Positions 1 through 13,500 of a stretch of DNA of 64,000 bases are shown here, piece after piece; position 1 is the first letter of the stretch, and each line of letters begins with the position of its first letter. The DNA is from Lineus longissimus (lineage: Eukaryota; Nemertea; Pilidiophora; Heteronemertea; Lineidae), in the NCBI RefSeq assembly GCF_910592395.1, contig NC_088310.1, positions 7,073,501 to 7,137,500 on the forward strand, in the 5' to 3' direction. The notes beneath the pieces are model-generated. The model worked only from the letters and a program-made list of their open reading frames with translations. It made no database searches and was not told the origin of the DNA. The position numbers were made by a program, and so were the translations under genes.

Positions 1-142
1 TATAAGTTCTAATATAAAACTAAACTCATGTTCAAAACCACAGTAACAAATATAAGTTCTAATATAAAACTAAACTCATGTTCAAAACCACAGTAACAAA
101 TATAAGTTCTAATATAAAACTAAACTCATGTTCAAAACCATA
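1..142. repeat. 50-bp tandem repeat, nearly 3 copies
   Basis: An AT-rich 50-bp unit starting TATAAGTTCTAATATAAAAC is repeated almost perfectly and may extend left of the window. A short direct repeat (CCATATTCGTGGTGTTAATT) follows at about 139-183. Confidence 0.9.
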
Positions 143-303
143 TTCGTGGTGTTAATTAATAACACCATATTCGTGGTGTTAATTGCTGTTAACAGTTAAA
201 CAGTAACATAATTCAACAACCCTTCCATTTATTAAATCACTCCGGGCCGGTATCACAACTTCTAAATGTGATGCCATCAAAACGTGAATTGCAAAGTCTC
301 CAA

Positions 304-471
304 TACAGGGTGTCTCTGAGAAAATGCATCGTGGTATTCTCTGCAGTACTGGTCACAAGTAACAGTCCTCATAGCACACAACATTCATGAAATGCAGCAC
401 ATAGTGGCAATACACCACATTATAGATGTTATAAGCTGTGAGGACCACAACTGTACCTGGGACACCCTGTA
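304..471. mobile_element. Mariner-like MITE with TACAGGGTGTC inverted ends
   Basis: A 168-bp element whose left end TACAGGGTGTC (304-314) is the exact reverse complement of its right end GACACCCTGTA (461-471). The TA at each end fits the TA target duplication of Tc1/mariner elements. It has no coding capacity and lies in the presumed spectrin intron. Confidence 0.75.
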
Positions 472-727
472 TAGGATGCTTCTTGGGTTACAGCAGCAGC
501 AAATCAAATCACTACCTAGAAGCACAATCTACTTTTCCTTAGCTGGTTAAATGACATATGGCAAAGCAAATGCAAAAAAATGTCTAGGAATGACCTTTGC
601 TAAAACTGGAGAAAACATGCCTCCATTTGCTTTGCTATTAAGCCAGGTACAGCCAACATCAATACCTCTTCACCCAATGTGATGCTTCAGAAAACTGATA
701 AGCAGCTGTCTAATGTGTGCCAATCTC

Positions 728-1205
728 TAATGGGAACCTGTGCCAATCTTTAATGGGCATATATCTCTAATGGGTGCCAATCTCTAGTGGCCATCAATCT
801 ATAATGGGCACAAATCTCTAATGGGCATCCATCTCCAATGGGTACCAATCTTTAGTGGCCATCAATCTATAATGGGCACAAATCTTTAATGGGCATCTAT
901 CTCTAATGGGTACCAATCTCTAGTGGCCATCAATCTATAATGAGCACATTTCTCTAATGGGCATCCATCTCTAATGACTTCAAATCTCAAATGTGCACCT
1001 ATCTCTGATGGGTAGGAATCTCCAATGGCCATCAATTTCTAATGGGTACTATCTCTGATGGGTACTATCTCTGATGGGTAATATCTCTGATGGGTACCAA
1101 TCTATAATCGCCATCAATCTAATGTATAATGGGCACAAATCCCTTATAGGCACCAATCTATAATGACCATCAATCTCTATAATGACCATCAATCTCCAAT
1201 CTCAA
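728..1205. repeat. Degenerate 17-bp minisatellite
   Basis: Units of the form ATCTCTAATGGGCACCA recur about every 17 bp, with a partial higher-order pattern of four units (68 bp): GGGCATC, GGGTACC, GGCCATC, GGGCACA. Internal indels are common. Non-coding. Confidence 0.85.
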
Positions 1206-2017
1206 ATGGCCACTACCAAGCCATGGAGAAAACTTTTGATGACAGCTAAAAACAACACCAAAATCTAATCACTATGACATCATGCATCGACCAATAAAAA
1301 AATCCCAGACAAAATACTCACAAGCTGGTTCGTCCTTATCAAGGGGCGCAACTAAATATTGAGGGAACTTTGGTGAGAAATCTGTAAACCTATGAATGAG
1401 GCTACAGCTGACCTCAGCTCATATTAAATCTGACGCGGTATGGTAGAGCTGAAAAGTTTTTTTATACCCTGTTGGATTTTCATAACCGTAGTATTGATCA
1501 AGTTTTTCAGCTTTGACTTTGCAAACCTATCTGCTAATATTAGCAATAGAACATGCTACAGACACAATTTTATCGCAGCCCTGCAATATTTTATTATTTT
1601 TCACCTTCAACAAGAACTGGCTGTGATGTGCAATAAATAACAAATCAACTGGATTTTATCGTACATTACAGCATTGACTGATATTGCCAGCAGGCTGGTG
1701 ATCTTATTAGTGTTCATCGCAGCGATAAATATTGCAAATCTCTGTGATAACAATTGCTAGTCTGTAGAATGTTTAACCAACAGCACACTCAACGAGATCA
1801 AGCTGACAATTTGGACTGCCATGCCGGTCTCAGTGGACATGATTTCAAAAGTGGAATATTTTTTATAGTAAACCAATAGCACCGAAGAAGGGTAGGCAAA
1901 CTAGGGTAAAGAAAGTCAAAACACTCGTCCCAAGAATAAACAGATAAAAGAGAAATCGGTTCCCAAGACAGTCGCTAAAGTTTTCCTATCTCAGCCGGGG
2001 GTGAAATGACGAAGACA

Positions 2018-2643
2018 AATGAAGATGTATTATTGTTTGTGTGCAGCCAACATGTCAAGAAACAAAATAAACCAAACCATGCTGAAATCAACAGAAACTT
2101 GACAGAAAATCACCCACTACTAAAGCACCCCGCAAATTAGATTTTTATTGCATGCGATAATTATCGTGGGTCAAGCAACAAAAATCACTTGTTTATGGGG
2201 CGCTTCAGAAAACACCTCCAAACCAAAAGACAGACAAAAGTAGCATGCAAATCAGAAGCACTGTTTCCCAAGTCAAAAGTCACTTCCAACATTTTTTAAT
2301 TGCAAAATCCAACATTCAAAGTTAAAACAAACAAATGAAGTTAAACAGTTGTTAATGCAAAACGAGGTTTGTTTCTGCATTTCAAGAACAAATTGAACCT
2401 GAATTAGCTCTCTGTGCAAATAAGATTGGCTCAGCAACAACACGTTATCAGTAAGCACAGGATTTCTTCGCCCTTCCTCACAGGCAATTGTGTGTATCGA
2501 AGCAGTTTCAAGGACACCATAAAATTCCAACTGGAGTCAACGTTGCCATTAGATCAATTTAGTACGTTGAAATGCAGGAACAAGGTGTAAACGAGCACAA
2601 ATGAAGACGTATGATTGTTTGTGTGCAGCCAACATGTCAAGAT
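2018..2643. repeat. Pair of about 45-bp dispersed direct repeats
   Basis: Near-identical segments ending TGTGTGCAGCCAACATGTCA occur at about 2018-2062 and 2598-2642. I infer remnants of one dispersed repeat family. Confidence 0.6.
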
Positions 2644-2751
2644 GCAAGGATACCTACCTCCTCTCGATCTAAATCATCACCCTGAAATTTTCAAACCCCA
2701 AGTTTTTGAGTGAAAAGGTAACATCGCAAGCTATGGGTACACTCAAGAATA

Positions 2752-2836
2752 AACAAGAGGCCCAAGCGTCTGGCGCTCAGCTGAAATACATGGGTACACT
2801 CAAGAACAAATAAAGACTAGTCTTTATTAATTCTTG
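2752..2836. repeat. Dispersed element with ACTAGT-centred palindrome, copy 1
   Basis: AACAAGAGGCCCAAGCG (2752-2768) is followed by a 36-bp near-perfect palindrome at 2801-2836 centred on AAAGACTAGTCTTT. The same palindrome recurs at 47186-47221, which supports a mobile or fold-back origin. Confidence 0.6.
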
Positions 2837-4452
2837 GTGTTCAGACGAAGGGCTTTACAACTGAAGATAACGCCGATTAAGATGACACCAGCATCTGTGA
2901 CGAAATTTGATTTGAAAAACCAGGTAATGTTTACCGAAAGCTTAAGTTTATAACATCAAGGTGGTGATTAACATTAAGTTACTGATTAAATTGTTTGCGA
3001 CGAGTGGCCCAAGCCCATTACTGTACATCAGATGAGTTACCCCAAGGGGATGACATCTTAAAAATATCCTAACCAAATAATTCAAGTTTGTTTTTCAAGT
3101 CAACCCATCGTTAGTGGCTGAAATGATAATCAGATAGAATGATTTAACCATCATTAGCAGTATTCCCCCATACGAAACCTTATATCGTAATGTGATAACT
3201 TATTGGCTAATTTGTTATTCTGCTAATCAAATTCTCACTTTATGATGAGTCTGTGACCAATTACAAGATGTCTCAAATCACAGCCACTACTGAATTATGT
3301 AATAAAATTTGCCATGTTTGCTGTTCCCATGTAATCATTAAGCATTAAAGCTATTAATAAATTGGCAAATAATTAAAAGCTAATTAGACAGACGGCAAAC
3401 TGTAACTGCTAATTGTGATAAAACGGCACCAAATTGGTGTCCATGACACCATAACTTGTAAATAATTTGTCACCCTGAGATTTTTCAATTACATCAATTA
3501 TACATGTATGTTTGCCCATTTTGGTCAGATTATCGTAATCAGAAAAATCTGTAAACATATTGTAACTTGATTTACAGATAATTTATGAAAAATCATGCAA
3601 AGTAATCAAAAAAGAAACCAGTATAAAACGAAAAATGTTCATCAAGTGTTTCCTTTCTGATATCCTACAGGTGTACCATCTTTTATCATCTTGGCTGTGA
3701 ACACTTGCTCAAAAACATGCGAGCTGACTAGTTCAATTCCATATCAAAACATACACTACAGGTAAACTCCTAAAATGTTAGCTTTAAACCACACTACTGA
3801 ACCTTATGCAGATATTCTGCTGGTATGTTTCGTTTAGTAAATCTCATGCAATTTACAATTGTGCAAGTTTGTACAAAAACAGTTGAGAACCTCGCTTCTT
3901 AGTCAAACTGAGAATGGTATGTTTTAGTTGTGAGTTCAGTACTGCATGCGGTATAAAAAACCTTTAGACGCACTCACTAGTCTGTATAGTTTAACAACTC
4001 AGATTTTAGTAGAATATTTAGTAATTTCATGCATTCTTTCCATAGACTATTTTACAATTTGAAGTTATCATGATAAAACCAGGCTGACAGTTTTAAGCCG
4101 TACTTTTGCAAAGAATAAAGGTAGAAGTCAACCTAAAACATCAATAAGTGGAACAGGTACATTCATAAAACCTCACTTTTAAAAGCATTGACGACATAAG
4201 TTAACCTAAAATATCAAAAGTCGAATTAACCCGAGTACAAGATTTTCATTAGGCAAATACACAAGTTGAAAACTATCATTCCTAAGATTTATCCAGTAAA
4301 GATTATTTCATCTCAAAACTGAAATTGAGTTGATCAAAGGAGTCGGTAGGAGACGTCCAATTTTGGCAAACTGACGAGGGTTTTAGGGTGAAGGATACGT
4401 TTTGATCAAGACGGAAACTTTAATCTTGCCTGTCTTCCATTTCTGAACTTAC

Positions 4453-4566
4453 ATTATGGACATTTCCCGCTTTCGTCATCAACGTCGAAAGTTCTTCCAA
4501 GCGTTTGATGTCGCTATCGTAGGCGTTGATCTCCTCCCCAAGATGGTTTTGACGCCGCAACAAAGC
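4453..4566 (-). CDS. Beta-spectrin exon, last one visible in window
   Basis: 38 codons, [20 protein letters not shown] then [18 protein letters not shown], joining the previous exon in phase 0 in the middle of a repeat. Donor AAT|GTAAGT. Reading through this donor meets a stop after 10 codons (stop at 4420-4422). No further spectrin-like exon was found down to position 1, so the gene continues outside. Confidence 0.9.
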
Positions 4567-7500
4567 CTGGAAAAGGAAAGTCCGGATATCAGAAACCGGA
4601 TTTTTGCCGAGCAGCAGATATACCATTAACTTAGCTGTGTGCTCTACGGTTGAGAAAGCCACCATCCCTGTAGAGCATAATTCTAGTTCCTCATGTGACA
4701 GGTCTGAACTCATTCTTACTTAAAATAGTCCGACTGTTATAAAACGCGGATTCCGCGGAAAAATCTAACTTGGCTACAGGGTGGCTACCTGAACCGCAGG
4801 TGAGAGTTTTTCATATTAGTAGTGTGCATTGTTGTGCGCATGAAGTACTCCTGGTGACAAGGTCTTTGGGAACCCCCTTTATATGGTGCGCTGTATGCGC
4901 CGTAAATCACAAGCACCTTGTAGATTGAAATAAACTTATACTCTAGACGGGCCGCGAAGTAAGTTTTTGTGATTGCTTAAAATAGACTCCAATGTGCAGT
5001 CGCATATGGTTGGTTAGGTTCGAGCTGCAAGGAGATTGTCCTAAAAAAATTCGTAGGCCAGAATTCAGTTCGTCATCGACTTATATTTGAAGGAGGCATA
5101 TACCGTAACGTACATCAATCCGGGCATCAATCACACTTGAAAGCAGCCCCGCAATGTGTTCCGTTAGGGAAAGAACCACGGTGGTGTCGAAGATAACATG
5201 CAAAGTTTATCAACACCAAGAAAAATAGAGGGAAGAGTCGATCGGAATGGCATGAATGGCGCTCCAGAGGATTAAAATCTGACCGATGAAATGTGCAGAT
5301 AACTGGTAGCTCTTGCCTCCGATTTATGATTTATGTTGTTATTTGTATAATATAATTATCATTCAATATTATGCGCGTATTTACTGGCGGCTTTGTGATT
5401 GAGGATTTTCGCGGAATACGCGTTTTATAACAGCCGGAAATAGTCAGTGCAGTGAGGCAGAGTTTCTTGTCAATGTTAAAAGGTAACTCGTGTCAAATTT
5501 CACCATAAATATAATGTATTAGCTGTTTTTGAAAAATGACTACGTCACTTTCTCATAAATCGGTAAGGTTTTCGAATCGAAATGCACATTTTCTAGAAAT
5601 TGTTGGTTTAATCCCGCCCGGACGGCTCGCTTCGATGCCGTTTTCGTTGATGACGTCACAACATGAACATTTTCGCAGTCCCGGTGGTTTACATTCAGCA
5701 ATTTTATAATAAATCTAATCAAATAATTGGAAAATTTGAGCTTTACATTTGTAATCAACAGTTAAAAACGGACGTATTTCCGCAAAGTTGTAAATCACAT
5801 CATAGTATCACTTTAAGTGAAGTCACATTCTACAAATAAGGGCCAAGGCTATTACTAGCATCTTGCAAGTTTAACCCTTTTGCTGCAGCAGCCCTTTTTT
5901 GATCGGCGCCAATTCTCAACTGGGCTGAAATATCCTTGAGTGTGGCTGCCCTTGGTTCTCCAGAAAGGTTAATACTGGATATGCTGGGTAATAATGTTTG
6001 CAATTGTAACACACTTTGAGACAGTAGATAATACTGTACATAAAACAAATAAAGAAATGTGATAAAACATTGATTTGGTTAAAGGCAATCAAACCAGATG
6101 GCACTGAATCTTACCCCGGCACTTGATTCGTCCTTCCCAAAGTCATCGCTACAAACTAATGGCATCTTCTCTTTGATCCATGACTCAGCTTCATCTGCAT
6201 CAGCATAATACTGAAATTGAAACAAAATCAAAATATTGAAGAGTTGGATGCAAAAGCTGCTGAAAGCCATTCAATATAATCTCAAATTTGGAAAAATAAA
6301 TCACAGCACCAAATCAGCAAACCAATTATACCAGAAAATTTCTAAGACCAACTAGACAATAAACCGAAGAAATTACAGTGAAATGTAGGTGCTGACAAAT
6401 TTTAAAGCGACAAATAATTCGGCCTCACTGGGGAAAGTATATTTGACCTGTCAGCTTGAATGAATTAGGCCTACCTGTTGTGCCTCCTCAGCATCTTCCA
6501 GCCGCTTCCTTCTCTTCTTCACCAAATCCTTCAATTTTTGCCAGTTGTCCTTCAAACTGCGGATATGGCCTCGGATTTCTTTCTTAGCGTAATGGTCCTT
6601 GCTGATCAGGTCGTTACCGGCTGTGCAGATGGTTTCGCAGTTTGGCCAACGCGCTTCCATCTCGGCTTCCAGTACCTGGATTGATAAAGAACAATTTGAG
6701 CTAGCCTCTAATAATGATATAGAGTAGAAAAACTATCACATACATGTAGCATGTAACGATCACCGACACTCTGCGATGGATAACAATAGCTCACATTAGG
6801 AAATCACACCACCACATACCTCATGCTGTTTCAGCTGACGAAGGACGGCCACTAGATCTTTCCCAGTTGTCAGAGACTTGGCCAGCCGCTGTTTATCCAG
6901 CAGCCAACTCTCTTCTTCTTCGGTGTCGCGAAGAAACTGGTAAAATTTCTGCGATTCGTCGAGTTGATTCTTCCTCGAGTTGCACAGGTTGTAAATACTG
7001 GAACAACACAAATACAAATTTAAGAGAACATAGACAAATTTTGTAGGATGTCCATGAAAACTTATAAGTATTCCATTATGATCTAAAATCTGTAGAATAG
7101 GGCCTGATGTGAAGTAACAGAATACAGCAGAACCTGTCTAATAAGGATACCCTCGGGACTGACAAGTGCTGCCCTTAATAGAGAGGTGTCCTGATATTAG
7201 AGAGGTCAAAATGAATAGAAACAACCGCATTGGGACTAAAACTAGTGTCCTTAATAGAGAGGTTGTCCTTACTAGAGAGGTGTCCGCTAAGGGAGGTTCC
7301 ACTGTAACACAATACAGCTGAACCTGTCTAATAAGGATACCTTTGGGACTGACAAGTGCTGTCCTTGGCTTAATAGGGAGTTGTCCCGATTACACTAGGT
7401 CAAATTGTAAAGAAATGTGGGACCAAAATCACTGTCCCTTATAGAGAGGGGTGTCCTCCCAACAAAGGTGTTCACTAATGGAGATTCCACCGAACATGTA

Positions 7501-10500
7501 TAAAATTTTACTTACTTTTCAAAATTTTCATTGAGATCGTCCAGATTACTGCTCAGAATATCGCTACTGGGATGATCCTCGTCCATGAGTTCTTGAGCTT
7601 TCTTGTTCAGGCCCGCTACCCTGCGACCCATGTTATTAACCTGGGCGTCGACCAGGGAATGCTGGTGGAGCAAGTCCTCCACTGCCATCAAGTGTTTGCC
7701 GTAGTCTTCCGATTTCAATGGCCCCTAGAAGACAATATGTAGCATTAGTAGATTCAAACTTACAAAGATTTTCAAACTGAAAAGTGAATTGCAGGAGCAG
7801 ATTCAGACCTAGCTAAGGTACAACTATCTTTAGAGGCGACAACTCTAAATTCTGATTTTGGTATCTGGTTTTTGAGATGTCCATATGTTCACCTCTATAT
7901 CCTTCATTTCAGCCTGCAGACTCTCAATATCCCTGAACATGCCCATCAGGTCGTAGTAGCCCAGTAACGTGTGTTTCTTGTTCTTGAGCTCTTCAATCAA
8001 AGCCTTCCACTTAGCTGTGATCTCCTGCTCCCTGGAAATAAAAATTCGAAAACGTAAATTTCATGTTATTCTCAGGGAGTTCAGTGGCAGAGTGGTTAGT
8101 GTGCCAGACTTATAACCAGGAGGTCATAGGTTCGACTCTCAGACGGATCAGCACTGTTTCATCTTTGTATCCTTGGGCATGGCAGTTAACCCTACGTGCT
8201 TCTCTCCAACCAGGAGTAAATGGGTACCAGGCTCACCTGGGAAGTTAACCTTGGATAGACCAGCATCCCAGTCAGGGGGAGTACTAAATACTTCTTAATG
8301 CTATAGAAACCGAGATAAGCTACGTCTGGATGAGCCGGATAAATTTGTATCATTCAGGTCACAGTTTCTGAGTGAAGGCAGCTGTTATCAATATCTTTTT
8401 TTCAGGAAACAAAGCATGTAGCAACGGATAGTAACAGATTTGGAGAGAGCGTGAACAAAATAGTTTGGCAATAGTCTTTCTGCTAACTCCAAAACAAGCA
8501 GAAAAGCCTTCAAGAGTCGTCATGTTGTTCAGAACAACATGTACAGCTGACTAAGTTCAGAATCATTATAAAGAGCATTAGCTTCTTTATACAAATGCTT
8601 TTACTTGGCAAAAGATACTGCAGCTGTGTTCAAGACAGATATAATCACAGAAGTCTTTCAAGCAGGTCGAGTGAGAAAGTAGATTTCAAACCTGTCCACC
8701 AGTCTGCTTTAAGTAAAGTAAGTCAGTTGTATAAATGGGATACAAAAGGTTGCGTATCCATTGCCTATTCACTGGTGCAGTTTTTTCCCTGTTTCGTGTT
8801 CGCCTGTGAGCTTGTGACGCACCCACACGCAAAATGGTTGAATTATTCGACGTTCCCATTGGTTTTGACAGGGAGCAAGCAATGGGGACCATGGGAATGA
8901 CGCCAGAGGTTCACAAGCTCACAAGATCACAGTCTATGGACATGCAGTCTAAGAAAGGGCACAGTTGTGTGGCGGCATCGAGGTTGAACCAGAAGATCTC
9001 ACCAGTGAAAAGAGGACGGCAATAATGACAGTTGGTACTGTTTTATCAAATCCTTGGGACAGAAGTCGACACAACCCTTTGGAATTGTCATTCCATTCAC
9101 TGAAAACCTGTAAAAATCATCACATGCCTAGCTATTAAAAGGTACTGGTTGACCATTAAGGTCTCTCTCTATCTCTTATTGACTCATCACCAGGGAGTAG
9201 TCAACAAGACCTTCTACAACGGCCAAATTTGTGATGTGGCTCATGACTTCACCGAACATGACTCTTATGACTAGAGCATATGTTGAACCTCACACAATAT
9301 GACTTCAAACCTCAGGCAAATTATGACATCATTATTCGACATCATATTCTTGGCAGTCTATTCTACAGTAGTTAGACCTACTTTTGTTTTGTCTTGTCCT
9401 TTCCGTGATAATTCCCGTGCACCAGTTCTCTGGCGATGCCCGACAGCATAGCAAATCTGTCTTTCTGCAATGAAGGGAAATAAAAGAATGAGACATTCCA
9501 TCCAAGCAAAAGACTTGCTTTACTACATGCATTTTCAATTAAAATTCAAACAAAACTTTCTACAATCGACAAAATTTGCAAAATTTGAGAATCGCCTCGG
9601 ACATGGATTAAAATTATGCACTGTAAAGTTCTAATGACAAATACAGTTTTAATGCATATGTGCCGAGAAGTATCGTATTATTTTTGTTTCATGCAACTTA
9701 TCATATTATGCGACTAATCAAAACATCAACGACAGTGGTAAAACTACCAATAGTTCAGAATTTACAACAATTTGATTTAAAAGCGTTGACGTGGCCAATG
9801 TTGACCACGATATCATTGAATTGAAGCAAACACCACGCCACGTACCCTAGACAAAATGTCTGCGCTGATGGCCTCATGTTTCTTGAGAGCGGCCTCCACT
9901 TGTTGGGAGTTCTCACCAACATTATGGTCATGTAACACGTTTGCCATGTCATTCAGCCATGTCTCGCGTAGTGTCGCCTTCCTCTCGAACTTCTGGGCTA
10001 ATTGTTCTAGTCGCTCTTGTCTGAAAGAATCAATACAAAAAGGAATAAGTTCTTATATTCTTCTACTTCTTCATCATCTTCTACGTTAGTCCTTATGTTC
10101 AATTGTTGGCATGACAATGATTGGCGCTAAATTGGTTATTGACTACATCCGTAGATCTAAACAGACGTTTTAATTGCCATGACATATACCCAAAAGGTTG
10201 GATGTCCCCTTCAAAGACCCATGTGAAGAGCCAGGACTTGTTTCAACATATCTGGCTTGTGAAGAAAGCAGCAGCAAGTCTGGTGAGCCTCGAACCTCTT
10301 CAGTTCTCTTCTAAAAATACCAGTGATGCCTTCTGATAAAACGGACTTGACATCAGAAGACACCTCCCTTAGGGGACACCCTCTCTATTAAGGACACTAG
10401 TTTTGGTCACAAATCAGTTGCCCCCATTCACTTTGACCTCTTTAATCAGAACATCTCTCTATTAACACGATTAATGACAGCATTTGTCAGTCCTGAGGGT

Positions 10501-13500
10501 ATCCTTCATAAGGAGGTTCTACTGGATTAGGTACCTCATAAGCTCCTCCCTGAGTGCAATCTCTCGGCCATGCTCAGCCTTCTCCAGGTTCATCCAAGCA
10601 CTCTCTATGTCGTGAATCAGCAGGCCTTCAGGTGGGATGAACATGCGCTGGTGGTTGGCCTTCTGTTTGGCGTAAATACTGAATAATAACGCTTCGACGT
10701 TACCTCGTTCTTTGTACCTGAAAAAAGGAGAGAGATGGTCAGAAAATTACAAAGTCTTTATCAAGAACATAAATAATGTCATCAAATCGCTCAAACTTAA
10801 AGGGTGCCAGCTTGTTATGTAATCACTTGCCAGTCCCTCCATTTGCTGCAGAAACATGATAAAGAAAACATTAGTCTGAAGAGGGTTAATCAAGTATCAC
10901 TGCTGACCTCAACCTCATGTCAAAAGCATTCTCATATCATTCACCGCAGAGATTAAAATGTGTGCCTAACGTAATCTGAGCCACAGGGGAGCAAATATTG
11001 CCGGGACATTAAGGCAATAAAAGTGAAGCTTAAAGTAAACAATCTTCCTATGACAAGAAGTTTATCTACATTGGCTCCAGTGTGGTTGTCGTTTCGATCC
11101 CCCACGGACAGTCAGTGGTTTAAGGACAGCACAACAGAGTTTTTACCGGGAAGGAATCAGAATAACCATAATGAAAGTATAACATCATAATGTACATGTT
11201 AAGTACAGGATAACCTTCAAGGTCCTCCTTCTATTATTTAAGGCCCTCCAGGGTAATGCCCCTCAGTGCCTGGTTGATATGGTCAAAGTCAGGCAACCAT
11301 TGTCTACTCGCAGACTCCGTAGCGACTCAGATTTACTACTTGTGGTACCAGCTACGTGCTGCGTAACTTTTGGTGACCGGACGTTTCGCTCGGCTGCCCC
11401 CAAGCTATGGAACAATCTTCCATGTAACATACGTTTGGCAAGTAACATCGGCCAGTTCATCTTTTTAGGGAGTGTTTTGCATTGTAAAGCGCTCGAGAAT
11501 ATGCCTTGCACAATTCGAGCGCTAAAGAAATTCTCTTATATATTATTATCATGTACATTTTAACACTAGCCACTATTCTAGACAGTCACTGAGGAACTCT
11601 TGGGACATCAATCCTTGTCACTATGATAATAAATATACTACATGTATTAGACATTCATGGTATATTCGGAAGAAATGAGTGTCCAACAGATCATTTATTT
11701 ATTCTGGCCTTAAATTTGTGTATCAGTGTACTACCAGTAGATATTCATGTGATAATGATCTATAGACTTTATCCCTCATGGTATTCAGGTTAATCTCTTG
11801 AGGATTTCAAACATAAGCCGCACTTACACCACCTGAAAATGGACCACCAATCTTGGTTCGGGAACCAATGCCGCACCATCGAAAATCCACCAAGCGCTTA
11901 CACCAGCGCTGCAGCTAGTTATAAAATCCGGCTACAGATGGCGCGCAAACAATAAGCAGAACGCGGAAAGCCTTGGCAGAAAGCGCCATTTCGAAAGCGC
12001 CGCCTGGAGCCGAACCATCTAACTAGCTAATTGCCGATCCATTTGCGCTTACACTACGACAAAGCCGAACTTTTAACAAGCCGGGCGAATTTGGACCATC
12101 AAGCTTGGTGGGACAAATTCGCGCGGCAATTTGTATCGGCAATGGATTGCCGAACCAATTTGTCGCGGCAATGTGGTGGTGTAAGTGCAATTGGTCCACC
12201 AATATTTCGTGGTGTAAGCGCAGCTATAATCCCAAAGAATCAACAATGAGTTCTTCATGACCAAAGCAGATAATTTAATCGTTATAATTTCTCATGTAAA
12301 CAAAATTGAAAGTGAAGAAAAGTAGCACCTTTGAAGTTTTATTTGCAATAAATAATGCCTTAGGCCTACAATGACATGTTAAGGTGAACCACTCCGAACA
12401 GACTAAAGTTACTGTTAGTTTTAGAAAATGCAGCTTTTAAGTGTAAAAACACACTTGATATCGCTGATCACACAACCACAATGATATCTCCAGCTACTCG
12501 ACTTACTTTGGTGGTTTCTCACAAGTCCTGTAGTCCTTGAACTTGGCAAGTTCTCCTTGGATCTCATCGAGGGCGTTGGGGAAGTTTCTGTCCGACAGCG
12601 CCTTGATCGTGGCGTAGATCCAGTTCAGCAGTTTCTTCACCTGGTCTAAGTAGTCTTCTGTCATGTCGTCAATGTCCATCAAGGCGTTCATAACCTGAAG
12701 GGAAACAAAATCGAAATATTTTGATTGCAAATTTTTTCATCATTATCACAGTGGCCCTTTGCCTGTGGGGTAAGCAGGGTATCATTTCGATCATTTCGAG
12801 TCAGTGGACCAAGACTTTTTAATGCGATTCCAGATCCCATGAAGGACTTAGAGCGTGTGTCAACTTTCAGACAATCACGTAAAACCCATTTGTTCCGCGA
12901 AGCCTTTAGTTGGTAGCTACATAGACTTATATTCCGAATGTGCCATCTATGTTTTAGAGACTCAATTTTTTTTAATCAATCTGTTTTACCACTATCAAAC
13001 TGTTTTAAATCCAAATATTTGCTTCTAACTCCACTGTAAAGTGCCTTGGAGCATGCTTAGCTTGTACAAGGCACTATAATATCCGGAATTTATTATTATT
13101 ATTATTATTATATCTGGTACTGTCTGTTTTCTCTCTAAAAGCGGCTATGTGACTGATGGAATGTTGTAATGTCTTCCTCCCATCTGCCTTGGGAGTGCCA
13201 CAGCCCAGAGGAGCTCCTCCACCTATGGGTTGAAGCCAATAACAATTGACCACTAGGCCATAATCATGACTTCCACAATAATCACCACTGAGGCATGCTG
13301 CAGGGACATTGTCGTAAGATGCATTCCTGCTGAACCTACCTTGGCAATTCTCTTTCCACCAGTCTTCTCATGCTTCATTTTGGCAAAGTAATGGTAGTAG
13401 GCCGAAACATACGTCATGATGGACTTATCATCAGGTTTCTCCACATTGACGTCTGCAATAAAAGCAAATAAAAAACTTGATGACACTGTAGGGTATAATC

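Larger units (their letters stand above)
1..4452. other. Presumed spectrin intron, repeat-rich, no gene seen
   Basis: No ORF here has spectrin-like or other recognisable sequence. It contains a 50-bp tandem repeat, a mariner-like MITE, a 17-bp minisatellite and a dispersed palindrome, listed separately. From the missing continuation of the spectrin repeats I infer that it is intronic. Confidence 0.6.

Noticed and set aside
5830-6048. Extra spectrin exon (open stretch with [20 protein letters not shown])
   Set aside because: It has no convincing splice sites, does not match a spectrin repeat, and the flanking exons already join in phase within one repeat.
8074-8160. Functional tRNA gene
   Set aside because: Boxes A and B are present, but the stems pair poorly and the sequence continues into a SINE body and tail.
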